Positions 25,656 to 33,305 of a DNA stretch of 64,000 bases are shown piece by piece. A program made the position numbers and the translations under genes. Every line of letters starts with the position of its first letter. The first letter of the stretch is position 1. Source of the DNA: Paenibacillus sp. FSL H3-0469 (GTDB lineage: Bacteria; Bacillota; Bacilli; Paenibacillales; Paenibacillaceae). The notes below the pieces were generated by a model. It was given only the letters and a program-made list of their open reading frames with translations, ran no database searches and was not told the origin of the DNA. Location: positions 7,254,001 to 7,318,000 of the forward strand of contig NZ_CP150302.1 of assembly GCF_038051945.1 (NCBI RefSeq), in the 5' to 3' direction.

Positions 25656-25907
25656 ATGAAATTCAGAAAACTGTTGTCGCTCAAACAATGGTCTCATATA
25701 TTCCGCAGCTCCTGGCATTATATCGTTTCGCCTAATGTGGCTATGGCTGACAAGCTGCTGTTCACTATTCCGGCATTGCTGTACTGGGTACTGCCCGATT
25801 TCATGCCGTTTGTACCAATTGACGATATTGGCGTAACGATGCTGCTGATGGGCTGGTTCGTCTCGCGGATGGACCGTAAATACGCGGCGCTGCACAGCGG
25901 AAGATGA
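25656..25907 (+). CDS. YkvA/DUF1232-type small membrane protein
   Basis: 83 residues. The central block VAMADKLLFTIPALLYWVLPDFMPFVPIDDIGVTMLLM matches the DUF1232/YkvA pattern of two short hydrophobic stretches around a PxDxxP-type turn. Members are small membrane-associated proteins of unknown function. The start is the ATG behind AAAGGAGGCATAACTC. Its leader contains the ECF-like promoter and terminator hairpin, which suggests control by envelope stress. Confidence 0.7.
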   Translation: MKFRKLLSLKQWSHIFRSSWHYIVSPNVAMADKLLFTIPALLYWVLPDFMPFVPIDDIGVTMLLMGWFVSRMDRKYAALHSGR

Positions 25908-26032
25908 CATTTTAGCGACGATTGCACCTTTAACTGTGGATGTCCATCTCCTAATGGTTGCTTTATCCTCCCATATTCCTTAAAATGAATTATTGAGTAT
26001 TTAAAATATAGAGGCCTGGGAGATGGAATCGA

Positions 26033-26335
26033 ATGAACGTCAAAATTACCCGCAACGCGGCTAAAGTGATAAAGAAGACCATGGAACTTGAAGGCAACAG
26101 CGAGCTTAAACTTCGTGTAGCGATTACACATGCCCATGGCGACCATGCCCACTACGGACTGGATCTGGACACGCCTAAGGAGAACGATGTAGTAGTTTCC
26201 ACTGACAAGGATATCGATGTGATTCTTGATCCGAACCAGCCGCTGCTGGACGGTGTGAAGATTGATTATCTCTACCTGCCGGAAGAAGGCTTTGTGATTA
26301 CTAATCCGTCTAAAGGAAATCATGGCGATCACTAA
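26033..26335 (+). CDS. HesB/IscA-like A-type protein lacking all ligand cysteines
   Basis: 100 residues with the A-type (HesB/IscA) fold pattern: ITRNAAKVIKKTME opening, HAHGDHAHYGLDLD where IscA has a Cys-containing G-x-S/G-Y-x-L block, and FVITNPSKGNHGDH where IscA ends F-x-NP...CGCG. There is no cysteine in the protein. Histidines (33, 35, 38, 40 and 97, 100) occupy the Cys-ligand neighbourhoods. It cannot carry a normal all-Cys Fe-S cluster, so iron or other metal binding by His is a plausible alternative. It precedes a Cys-rich DUF1450 gene by 42 bp, likely one operon. Confidence 0.72.
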   Translation: MNVKITRNAAKVIKKTMELEGNSELKLRVAITHAHGDHAHYGLDLDTPKENDVVVSTDKDIDVILDPNQPLLDGVKIDYLYLPEEGFVITNPSKGNHGDH

Positions 26336-26377
26336 TTGATCCGCCCGTATTTTACGGACATAAAGAAGGGTTGCTTC

Positions 26378-26617
26378 ATGGCTAACGATATAAGATTATG
26401 TGACGAGTGCAATCATATCAAAATGAAAAGCATCGTGCCCAAGCTGCTGAAGATGGCACCGGATGCCGAGATCAAGACAGGCTGCATCTCCTACTGCGGA
26501 CCGTGCGGAAAACGCCCGTTCGTCTACATTAACGGCCGCTACATCAGCGGCCCGACGGAAGACGAGGTGCTGGCCAAAGCGGAAGCCTTCGTCAAACGGC
26601 CGGTGGAAAAGAAGTAA
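26378..26617 (+). CDS. DUF1450 cysteine-rich small protein (YuzB-like)
   Basis: 79 residues beginning MANDIRLCDECNHIKM. Cysteines lie as C8-x2-C11 and C36, C40, C43 in GCISYCGPCGKRPFVYING, the DUF1450/YuzB pattern, reminiscent of thioredoxin-like ferredoxins or small metal-binding folds. Function unknown. The frame is open from 26336, but ATG 26378 behind AAGAAGGG fits family length. It is probably cotranscribed with the Cys-less A-type gene; the pair hints at iron or Fe-S chemistry. Confidence 0.72.
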   Translation: MANDIRLCDECNHIKMKSIVPKLLKMAPDAEIKTGCISYCGPCGKRPFVYINGRYISGPTEDEVLAKAEAFVKRPVEKK

Positions 26618-26649
26618 TTCAGATCTGCTGCGCCTGCAGCATCGTGCAG

Positions 26650-26677
26650 CCCCCGCGTGATTTGCGGGGGTTGTTTT
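26650..26677 (+). terminator. Terminator of the A-type/DUF1450 operon
   Basis: CCCCCGC (26650-26656) pairs with GCGGGGG (26664-26670), followed by TTGTTTT. Confidence 0.8.
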
Positions 26678-26730
26678 GGTGTGCGCGGGGGTATGCGAAA
26701 ACTGAACACAATCGGCGGGGCGTGGGGTGG

Positions 26731-26876
26731 GGTGAGGTGAGCAAGGCGAATGTAGTCGGAAACCGATTACAATGCTGAGACGCAGGGTGCACGAGCAAAA
26801 TGTATGCCGAAAACAACATGCAATGTGCAACTGCGGGGGTGAGCGGAGGAAATGTATGTGGAAAACAACATACAAT
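26731..26876 (+). repeat. Hairpin repeat array 2a (three units)
   Basis: Three divergent ~52-bp units, each with header GTGAGC/GTGCACGAGC, then AATGTA...TACAATG-type inverted arms. In the first unit the arms are GTAGTCGG and CCGATTAC; in the third they are TGTATGT and ACATACA. The changed arms still pair. The array is interrupted by IS copy 2. Confidence 0.75.
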
Positions 26877-26942
26877 CTCCACAGCCCCCTAATGAAGTTG
26901 GAGTCCTCCCCCACAAAAATGTAGACTAGAGATAGGAGGAGG

Positions 26943-27266
26943 ATGAACGGTATGGGACACTTAACAGGAACAAGAGAGAAGGCAGCGCAAGAGGTGTTAT
27001 CTGGCATTAAGGCGGCGGTGGTTGCCCGAAAGTATGGGGTGACTCCGTCCACGGTGAATCAGTGGGTGAGGGATTACCGGGAAGCCCATGGAGAACAAGA
27101 TCATCCGTACCCCCAGGAGCAGGTAGAGGAACTGAAGCGCCTGGTAGAGGTCGAGCAGAAATATGAGAAGGCGGTCAAGATGCTCGGTGAAAAGGAGTTA
27201 GAGATTGAGATTCTGCGTGAACTGCTAAAAAAGCCAACCCCTGCTTATCCGAAAAAATCGAGGTAG
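26943..27266 (+). CDS. IS3-family OrfA (copy 2)
   Basis: 107 residues, identical in sequence to the copy at 12816-13139: HTH plus leucine-zipper coiled coil. The heptamer A-AAA-AAG at 27227-27233 lies in the correct phase (CTA AAA AAG) for -1 slippage, and the -1 frame stays open into orfB. An OrfAB fusion transposase is therefore expected. Confidence 0.92.
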   Translation: MNGMGHLTGTREKAAQEVLSGIKAAVVARKYGVTPSTVNQWVRDYREAHGEQDHPYPQEQVEELKRLVEVEQKYEKAVKMLGEKELEIEILRELLKKPTPAYPKKSR

Positions 27267-27271
27267 CCGAG

Positions 27272-28204
27272 ATGTTCATTAAGCAGGGATATTCCGCAGC
27301 GTTGGTACTACGTCTCATCGGGCTCGCAGAGTCCACGTACTACGACCGTAAGAAACGCAAGTCACAGGATGCACAGGCCGTACTCCAGGGGCGCGGAAGA
27401 CCCGTACCCGGCTACTCTCTGACCGAGTCTGGAGCGAAAATTAGCGACGAGGAAATCCAGGAATGGCTGCTGGAATTAATCGCTGGAGAAGAGCACGTGT
27501 ACGGATACAAACTGCTGGCCAAGTGCTTGTGGAACCAGCACCGTTTAAAGCTCAATCACAAGAAAAGTTACCGGCTGTGTCAGGCGCTGGATATCCTGCA
27601 GCCGCAGCGTCACAAGCGTTTTAAGCATCCCCGGAAGCTGCCGGAGAACCGGGTCATTACCGGAGCAGGCCAGCTCTGGCAGATGGACATTAAGTACGGG
27701 TACGTGGCGGGCCGGGACCGGCATTTCTTTGTCCTGAGCATTATCGATGTGTTTACCCGTGTCATCGTCGGCTACCACCGCGGATCGTCGTGTGAGGCCA
27801 AGCACGCCTGCCAGACGCTGGGACGCGCCATGGAGCAACACTGCGCCCCTGGCAGCGTACGCCCGGTGATCCGCACCGACAACGGCCCACAGTTCGTCAG
27901 CCACCTGTTTGGCGACATGTGTGAAAGCTGGGAAATGACCCATGAACGCATTCCGCCTCGAACGCCGGATTTAAACGCTTTTATTGAATCGTTCCACAGT
28001 AATATTGACCGGGATTTGTTCCGCAAAGAGGCATTCGACACGTTCGAAGAGGCCTATGAAGCGGTGGACCGGTACATGGACTTTTACAACAACCGCAGAA
28101 TGCATACGAGCCTTCGGAACATGCCGCCAGCTACGTTTGCGGAGTGGGTCCTGACCCAAGAAGACCGCTCCCGCTTCTTCTGGCCGAGAGAAAAAGCGAA
28201 ATAA
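27272..28204 (+). CDS. IS3-family transposase OrfB (copy 2)
   Basis: 310 residues, identical to the copy at 11878-12810, with integrase core motifs QMDIKYG, IRTDNGPQF and FIESFHSN (DDE). No disabling change is seen in either copy, so they look recently transposed or homogenised. Confidence 0.92.
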   Translation: MFIKQGYSAALVLRLIGLAESTYYDRKKRKSQDAQAVLQGRGRPVPGYSLTESGAKISDEEIQEWLLELIAGEEHVYGYKLLAKCLWNQHRLKLNHKKSYRLCQALDILQPQRHKRFKHPRKLPENRVITGAGQLWQMDIKYGYVAGRDRHFFVLSIIDVFTRVIVGYHRGSSCEAKHACQTLGRAMEQHCAPGSVRPVIRTDNGPQFVSHLFGDMCESWEMTHERIPPRTPDLNAFIESFHSNIDRDLFRKEAFDTFEEAYEAVDRYMDFYNNRRMHTSLRNMPPATFAEWVLTQEDRSRFFWPREKAK

Positions 28205-28270
28205 AGAGCATATCTACGATAAGTACTGATTTGATACGGAGGACTCCGGGATAAGGGGGTCGCACCGCAT

Positions 28271-28530
28271 TGTGCAGCTGCGGGGGTATGCGGGGCAAAT
28301 GTATGTGGAAAACAATATACAATGTGTAGCTGCGGGGGTATGCGGGGCAAATGTATGTGGAAAACAATATACAATGTGCAACTGCGGGGGTGAGCGGGGC
28401 AAATGTATGTGGAAAACAATATACAATGTGCAACTGCCGGGTGAGCGGGGCGAATGTATGTGGAAAACAACATACAATGTGTAGCTGCGAGGGTGAGCGG
28501 GGCGAATGTAGGTGGAAAACAACATACATT
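28271..28530 (+). repeat. Hairpin repeat array 2b (five units)
   Basis: Five successive 50-52-bp units reading GGTGAGCGGGGC, then AAATGTATGTGGAAAACAA, TATACAATGTG and CAACTGCGGG. Each contains an AATGTATGT/A(C/T)ATACA(A/T)T inverted repeat around a GGAAAACA-type loop. C-to-T changes in one arm are tolerated as G-U pairs. It lies directly after the IS and before the nuclease-like gene. Confidence 0.82.
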
Positions 28531-28698
28531 CTTTATAGCCGCGAGGGATGGAAGTGAATATTTGGGTTTTCCAAATACCAACAAGCTCTTGCAGATACTT
28601 ATACCTGAGGAAATTGTAACTCTATATTACTACCTTTATCTTGCATTCGTTGCCCAAAAGTGGGACACTAATTTTAGGTACAAATTAACGCGGCAAAG

Positions 28699-28738
28699 AA
28701 TGCCCCGCTCCTTTCCATTCAGAAGGAGGCGGGGCATT
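28699..28738 (+). repeat. Strong imperfect palindrome upstream of the nuclease-like gene
   Basis: AATGCCCCGC-TCCTT (28699-28713) pairs with AAGGA-GGCGGGGCATT (28723-28738) with a one-base bulge and a loop of about 9 nt. It has no T tract and lies 43 bp before the start codon. It may be an attenuator-like leader or a relic mobile-element end. The rest of 28531-28698 is AT-rich and shows no gene. Confidence 0.6.
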
Positions 28739-28781
28739 GTGCGTTCTGAGATTAATTTCAATGCTAAGTGGAGGGACTAAA

Positions 28782-29462
28782 ATGGGCTTTGCTGGAGAGC
28801 ATGATCAATGGTTAAGCTATCATCTCAAACGAAGAAAGGGGGAGCGTCTAGATGCGCTTAAGCGGGGACATGGCTACGGGAACCGCTTATTCGTCGAAAG
28901 TGTATGGTGGCCGCTTGCCGGACATTTTCACGGACTGCATCCAGAATACGAAGTAAAGGATTGGCGCGGCAGATCCTATTTTGTCGATTTACTATGGAAG
29001 GTTAGATCTTCGCGGATTGCGTTTGAGATTATGGATTTTGGGTCGCATGGCACGGACCGGAGCAAATACCGGATGGACCTGAATCGGGGCCTCTTCCTGC
29101 AATCACAAGATTGCGTGGTGCTCTACATCTCTTTAGACGAGATGAAAGATAATCCATCTTTTATCCTTTCCTCACTGCGGAACCTTTTGTTTCCTTATTT
29201 GTCGGCAGAAACTACAAATCGGAGTAAAGAGAAAGCATATTCCAGAATTGAACGGGATTTAATGCAATTAGCTATCCGTTACAATCGTGTTCTTCGTCCG
29301 GGGAATGCTGCGAGAGAGCTTGAACTGCAAACTGCGACAGTCATTAAGTACAGCCGCATGTTGGTGGATAAAGGTAAATTTCGTCCTGTAGCTCGAGGAG
29401 TATCGCAACGGATTATTTACTATGAGTATGTAGGTTCGCTGCAAAGTCCAGATCTGGTCTAA
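28782..29462 (+). CDS. Vsr/DUF559-like nuclease-fold protein with C-terminal winged helix
   Basis: 226 residues. After the basic N-terminus, WWPLAGHFHGLHPEYEVKDW leads into a restriction-endonuclease-like core. Asp69 lies in YFVDLLW, Glu82 and Asp85 in FEIMDFGSHG with His89, then a helix (RMDLNRGLFLQ) and the strand CVVLYISLDE. This order (D...E-x-x-D...H, helix, strand) recalls Bacillales proteins of the Vsr/DUF559 type. The usual catalytic Lys is absent, so activity is uncertain. Residues about 160-217 look like a winged helix (PGNAARELELQTATVIKYSR). ATG 28782 follows GTGGAGGG. The gene appears AT-richer than its neighbours and lies between two hairpin arrays, consistent with mobility. Confidence 0.6.
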   Translation: MGFAGEHDQWLSYHLKRRKGERLDALKRGHGYGNRLFVESVWWPLAGHFHGLHPEYEVKDWRGRSYFVDLLWKVRSSRIAFEIMDFGSHGTDRSKYRMDLNRGLFLQSQDCVVLYISLDEMKDNPSFILSSLRNLLFPYLSAETTNRSKEKAYSRIERDLMQLAIRYNRVLRPGNAARELELQTATVIKYSRMLVDKGKFRPVARGVSQRIIYYEYVGSLQSPDLV

Positions 29463-29467
29463 GGTCT

Positions 29468-29715
29468 GATTTCACCCGCAAATGTATGTGGAAAACAACA
29501 TACAATGTGCATCTGGGGAGGGTGAGTGGGCGAATGTATGTGGAAAACAACATACAATGGGCAACTGCGGGGATGAGCGGGGCGAATGTATGCGGAAAAC
29601 AACATACAATGTGCAATTGCGGGGGTGAGCGGGCGAATGTATGCCGAAAACAACATACAATGTGCAATTGGGGGGGGGCGGGGCAAATATATGTGGGAAA
29701 CAACATACAAACGTG
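29468..29715 (+). repeat. Hairpin repeat array 2c (five units)
   Basis: Five units, each AATGTATG(T/C)GGAAAACAAC plus ATACAATGTG and then CAATTGCGGGGGTGAGCGGG, on the same strand and phase as array 2b. A decayed unit continues to about 29760. Together with 2a and 2b it brackets the nuclease-like gene. Confidence 0.82.
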
Positions 29716-29783
29716 CAGCTGCTAACGTGAGCCGGAGCAACTGTGTGCGAAATTGATTCAGCATCAGCGGCTTAATGAGAACA

Positions 29784-29833
29784 AAAAGCCTTAAGTTCAT
29801 AGCACAGCGTGCATCATGTGACTTAAGGCTTTT
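29784..29833. terminator. Bidirectional terminator between array 2c and ypsC
   Basis: AAAAGCCTTAAGT (29784-29796) and ACTTAAGGCTTTT (29821-29833) form a 13-bp perfect stem with A/T runs on both sides. It serves the minus-strand methyltransferase and any plus-strand read-through. Confidence 0.7.
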
Positions 29834-29880
29834 CAGGGATGGTTACTTAACTGCAAAACTGCTTAACTCCCGCCGGCGTC

Positions 29881-31014
29881 CTATTTCCGTGGAGGCAGCG
29901 GCCCCAGGTATTGATAGTATTGGCATTCGATCCGGCCGTTGTAGAGCTTGCGGCGCTTGTCCGCCTTGCGGCCGTAGTATTGCTCGAACTCCTTGTACGG
30001 GCTGATGGCGAAGAAGGACCAGGTCGGCAGATAGAGCATCATCTCGCCGAACTGGCGGGTCAGCTTCTCCACTTCCTTGTCATTACTGATCCGCTCGCCG
30101 TAAGGCGGGTTGGTGATGATGCAGCCGTATTCCCCTTCCGGACGGGCCTTCGCAGCCGCCATATGCTTGAACGTGATCTCACCGGAGAGTCCGGCGCTCT
30201 TCGCCGCCGCTTCGGCGATCTCAATCGCTGCCGGATCGATATCTGTTCCGGTCAGCTGCAGCGGGTAATCGTCACGCACCGCATCGAAGGCTTCTTCGCG
30301 GGCTTCTTCCCACAGGCGCTGAGGAATCTCCGGCCAGTGCTCGGACGGGAAGGAGCGGCGCAGGCCCGGCGCGATATTCCAGGCGATCATCGCCGCCTCG
30401 ATCAGAATCGTGCCTGATCCGCAGCAAGGATCATAGAGCGGACGATGGCCGTTCCAGCGGCTGAGCTGGATCAGAGCCGCAGCCATGGTCTCCTTCAGCG
30501 GCGCTTCCGTAGCCTGGCGGCGGTAGCCGCGCTTGTGCAGGGCCGGGCCGGTAGTATCCAGGGTGATCAGCGCGATATCATTCAGCAGAATCACTTCTAC
30601 CACATACCGGGGCCCGTTCTCCGGGAACCATTCCGTGCGGTACGACAGCTTCAGCTTCTCGACAATGGCCTTCTTGACGATCCCTTGGCAGGCAGGTACA
30701 CTGGTCAGCTGAGATTTATGCGAGCGGCCCTCTACCGGGAATTCGCCGTTCTCGGGAATCCAGTCCTCCCAATTTATCGCTTTCACTCCTTCGAACAGCT
30801 CATCGAAGGTCCGGGCCGGGAACTGGCCCATCTTCACCAGTACACGGTCCGAGGTACGCAGCCACAGATTGCAGCGGCAGATGTCGATGTAATCCCCCCT
30901 GAACAGGACCCGTCCGTTCTCGATCGTGGTCTCATAACCCAGCTCGTTTAATTCGCGTGCTACTACAGCCTCCAGCCCCATGGGGGCGGTGGCGATCAAT
31001 TGTAATTTGCCCAA
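29881..31014 (-). CDS. ypsC: THUMP-domain 23S rRNA (guanine-N2) methyltransferase, RlmL N-terminal type
   Basis: 377 residues. A ferredoxin-like plus THUMP RNA-binding region (about 1-160) starts KLQLIATAPMGLEAVVAREL. A Rossmann SAM domain follows with motif I in YDPCCGSGTILIEAA and the catalytic motif IV NPPYGERI. It matches the YpsC/RlmL family, which makes m2G in 23S rRNA helix 74. The TTG start at 31014 lies behind ACGGAG. It appears to be transcribed alone and ends before a bidirectional terminator. Confidence 0.85.
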   Translation of the reverse strand: MGKLQLIATAPMGLEAVVARELNELGYETTIENGRVLFRGDYIDICRCNLWLRTSDRVLVKMGQFPARTFDELFEGVKAINWEDWIPENGEFPVEGRSHKSQLTSVPACQGIVKKAIVEKLKLSYRTEWFPENGPRYVVEVILLNDIALITLDTTGPALHKRGYRRQATEAPLKETMAAALIQLSRWNGHRPLYDPCCGSGTILIEAAMIAWNIAPGLRRSFPSEHWPEIPQRLWEEAREEAFDAVRDDYPLQLTGTDIDPAAIEIAEAAAKSAGLSGEITFKHMAAAKARPEGEYGCIITNPPYGERISNDKEVEKLTRQFGEMMLYLPTWSFFAISPYKEFEQYYGRKADKRRKLYNGRIECQYYQYLGPLPPRK

Positions 31015-31184
31015 GTGCGCTCAACTCCGTTTAACTTGTGGATAAATACGTATAGCCAGTACAATAAGAGTAACTGGTTTGTCATCTGAACCTGCAGAAC
31101 GTTCAGCTTACAGTATAGGGTAAGGAAGAGTTCTGCACAATGCCTGTCCGCAGGCACACACACCCATCCAAGAGGAGAATACAT

Positions 31185-31814
31185 ATGCAGAATCAGGAAG
31201 AGTACAGCGAACAGCTATATACAGAAGATGAATTATTGCTCCAAGTCAAAGCAGCCATCGCTGCGGCGGGCATGCCGGAGGTGTCCATTGCCCCGGGCTA
31301 CGGCAGATTGCTGACGATGCTGGTGACCCTCTCCCGCTCGGCGAACCTGCTGGAGATCGGAGCGCTTGGCGGCTACAGCGGAATCTGTCTGTGCCGGGGA
31401 CTCATGCAGGAAGGCCGTCTGACGTCTCTGGAGCTTAAGGCTGAATATGCAGAGCTGGCACAGAGCCATCTGCAGCAGGCGGGCTTCGGGGACCGGGTGG
31501 AATACCGGATCGGCCCTGCACTGGACAGCCTGAAGCTGCTCGAAGCACAGGGGAGCAGGTATGATTTCTTCTTCATCGATGCCGATAAGGAGAATTATCC
31601 GAATTATCTGGAATATGCGATCCGGCTTGCTTCGCCGGGGGCGATTATTGCCGGGGACAATATTTTTCTGCGCGGCCGCACACTCAATACGGAGAAGAAC
31701 GGACCGGCAGTCCAGGCCATGCGCCGCTTCAATGAGATGATTGCGGGCGATCCCCGCCTGACCAGCACGCTGCTGCCTGCCTATGACGGACTGGCACTGG
31801 CGATGGTGAAATAG
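31185..31814 (+). CDS. O-methyltransferase (CCoAOMT/YrrM-like)
   Basis: 209 residues, class I SAM methyltransferase of family 3. LLEIGALGGYSGICLCRGL is motif I, FFFIDADKENYPNYLEY carries the metal-binding Asp, and GAIIAGDNIFLRG the second acidic metal site. Such enzymes methylate catechol-like or tRNA-wobble hydroxyl groups in a Mg-dependent way; the substrate here is unknown. ATG 31185 behind AAGAGGAG is preferred to the open frame start at 31140. Confidence 0.82.
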   Translation: MQNQEEYSEQLYTEDELLLQVKAAIAAAGMPEVSIAPGYGRLLTMLVTLSRSANLLEIGALGGYSGICLCRGLMQEGRLTSLELKAEYAELAQSHLQQAGFGDRVEYRIGPALDSLKLLEAQGSRYDFFFIDADKENYPNYLEYAIRLASPGAIIAGDNIFLRGRTLNTEKNGPAVQAMRRFNEMIAGDPRLTSTLLPAYDGLALAMVK

Positions 31815-31829
31815 CTTTTGCCACACCAG

Positions 31830-31867
31830 CCCTATCGCTCATAGGGGAATATTCCGTTAACGGAATA
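31830..31867. terminator. Convergent-gene hairpins
   Basis: CCCTAT/ATAGGG (31830-31846) and the perfect 18-bp palindrome TATTCCGTTAACGGAATA (31850-31867) lie between two convergent genes. The latter contains the stop codon of the MFS gene. Likely weak two-way termination. Confidence 0.4.
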
Positions 31868-33077
31868 GCCGGGGTTCCGTCTTCTTGTACAGCTTAATCC
31901 GCACCCAGACCGTATTGATCAGCAGGAACGCACCGGAGACAATGAATAAGCCCTCAATCCCGATATAACCGGATAAAAATCCGCCGATCACCGCACCCAG
32001 CATATTGCCGAGCGCGAGTGTACTGCTGTTGAAGCCAAACGCCCGGCTCTCCTTGCCGTCAGGCGTATAGGAGCGAATCAGGGCATTGACGCTCGGCAGC
32101 AGGCCGCCCATGAAGACGCCCATCAGGAAGCGGACGAGAATCAGCTGCCAGACACTGGTCACGAACGCCTGCGGAATCAGGAACAGAGCAGCGCCGATCA
32201 GCGCAAAGGTCAGTATGCGGTGCGCCCCCACCCTGTCGCTGAGCTTGCCGAGCAGCGGCGAAGCGAGCATATTCGAGATACCGGTCACTGCGCTGACCAT
32301 TCCTGCCCAGAAGGCTAGGTCAACGGTGGTGCCGTGCAGCTTCTCAACATAAAGCGGCAGCAGCGACATTGGGCTGACCATGGCGAACTGCAGCAGGAAG
32401 GTCACGCCGAACAGGGCGGGAAGCTGCGGCACCTTCGCCAGTTCCTTTAAGCCTTCCAGCACGGATACTTGAGGAACTTGTGCTGCTTCTACGCGGTCGA
32501 ATTTCTCTTTGACCAGGAATAAGGCCAGCAGTGAAGCAACGAACAGAAGCGCACCGACCACATAGAAAATCGGGCGGAACCCTATCCAGTCCGCCAGTAA
32601 GCCGCCCATCAGCGGCCCGAGAATCGTCCCGGCTACCGCGCCGGACTGCATCAGGCCCATCGCGAAGCCCATCTTTGGTTTCGGTGTGGTGCCTGAGACC
32701 AGTGCGACAGAGGCGGGATTGAAGCCGGAGATGGTTCCGTTCAGCAGCCGGAGCAGCAGCAACTGCATCGGGGACTGGGCGAAGCCCATCAGGACAATAA
32801 CAATCGCCATGCCGAAGCTGGAGCGCAGGAGCATAATTTTGCGTCCGTATTTGTCGGCAAGCTTGCCCCAGAGCGGCTGAAAGATGAACGAGGTCAGGAA
32901 GTTGGCGGCAAAAATAAGCCCGGCCCACATCCCGATCGCCCGGTCACCGGTCACCCCCAAATCTTTGGCGAGATAAAGCGATAGAAACGGGGTAATCATA
33001 GTCATCCCGGCATTTACCAGGAATTGGCCAAACCAAAGCACCATGAGGTTGATTTTCCAGGTCTCCCAATTCTTCAA
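31857..33077 (-). CDS. MFS multidrug-type efflux transporter
   Basis: About 406 residues with twelve hydrophobic segments. The loop 2-3 MFS signature reads GKLADKYGRKIMLLRSS, and a second half-signature reads GKLSDRVGAHRIL. It resembles DHA1 drug/H+ antiporters of the YttB/TetA(L) sort. The frame extends to 33134, but the TTG at 33077 lies 10 bp after AAAGGAAG and gives a normal short cytoplasmic N-terminus (KNWETWKINLMVLWFGQFL). Divergent from hemE across 230 bp. Confidence 0.82.
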   Translation of the reverse strand: MKNWETWKINLMVLWFGQFLVNAGMTMITPFLSLYLAKDLGVTGDRAIGMWAGLIFAANFLTSFIFQPLWGKLADKYGRKIMLLRSSFGMAIVIVLMGFAQSPMQLLLLRLLNGTISGFNPASVALVSGTTPKPKMGFAMGLMQSGAVAGTILGPLMGGLLADWIGFRPIFYVVGALLFVASLLALFLVKEKFDRVEAAQVPQVSVLEGLKELAKVPQLPALFGVTFLLQFAMVSPMSLLPLYVEKLHGTTVDLAFWAGMVSAVTGISNMLASPLLGKLSDRVGAHRILTFALIGAALFLIPQAFVTSVWQLILVRFLMGVFMGGLLPSVNALIRSYTPDGKESRAFGFNSSTLALGNMLGAVIGGFLSGYIGIEGLFIVSGAFLLINTVWVRIKLYKKTEPRLFR

Positions 33078-33305
33078 AGTGCTTTCACTTCCTTTCTGAA
33101 ATTTCTTGCAACAACGATCACGAAAAGACGACATTATATCAGTATATCACATTTTTTCAGCAGGTTAATGCAACACTCGTCATAGTTATGTCATTGGATT
33201 GTCATTCCCGGCTGCGCCCGGGAGTTGTTAGCCGCTTACAAAAGGGGCATAATAATGATATGTGTTTAATCACAGTATTCTATCAAATCTAATGGAGATC
33301 TTATC

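Larger units (their letters stand above)
26876..28267 (+). mobile_element. IS3-family insertion sequence, copy 2
   Basis: Same length (about 1392 bp) and same encoded proteins as copy 1, here on the plus strand. It has terminal imperfect inverted repeats with shared GGAGTCCTCC. It is inserted inside the hairpin repeat array. The bases flanking the ends (CAAT on the left, CATT on the right) are not a perfect direct repeat, unlike copy 1. Confidence 0.88.

Noticed and set aside
28272..28557. Short Cys-rich open frames across the hairpin repeats
   Set aside because: They shift frame between units, since 52 is not a multiple of three, and lack start signals.
28271..29715. CRISPR-like arrays around the nuclease-like gene
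   Set aside because: The whole 52-bp unit is repeated, units diverge gradually, and there are no variable spacers. Palindromic repeat elements fit better.
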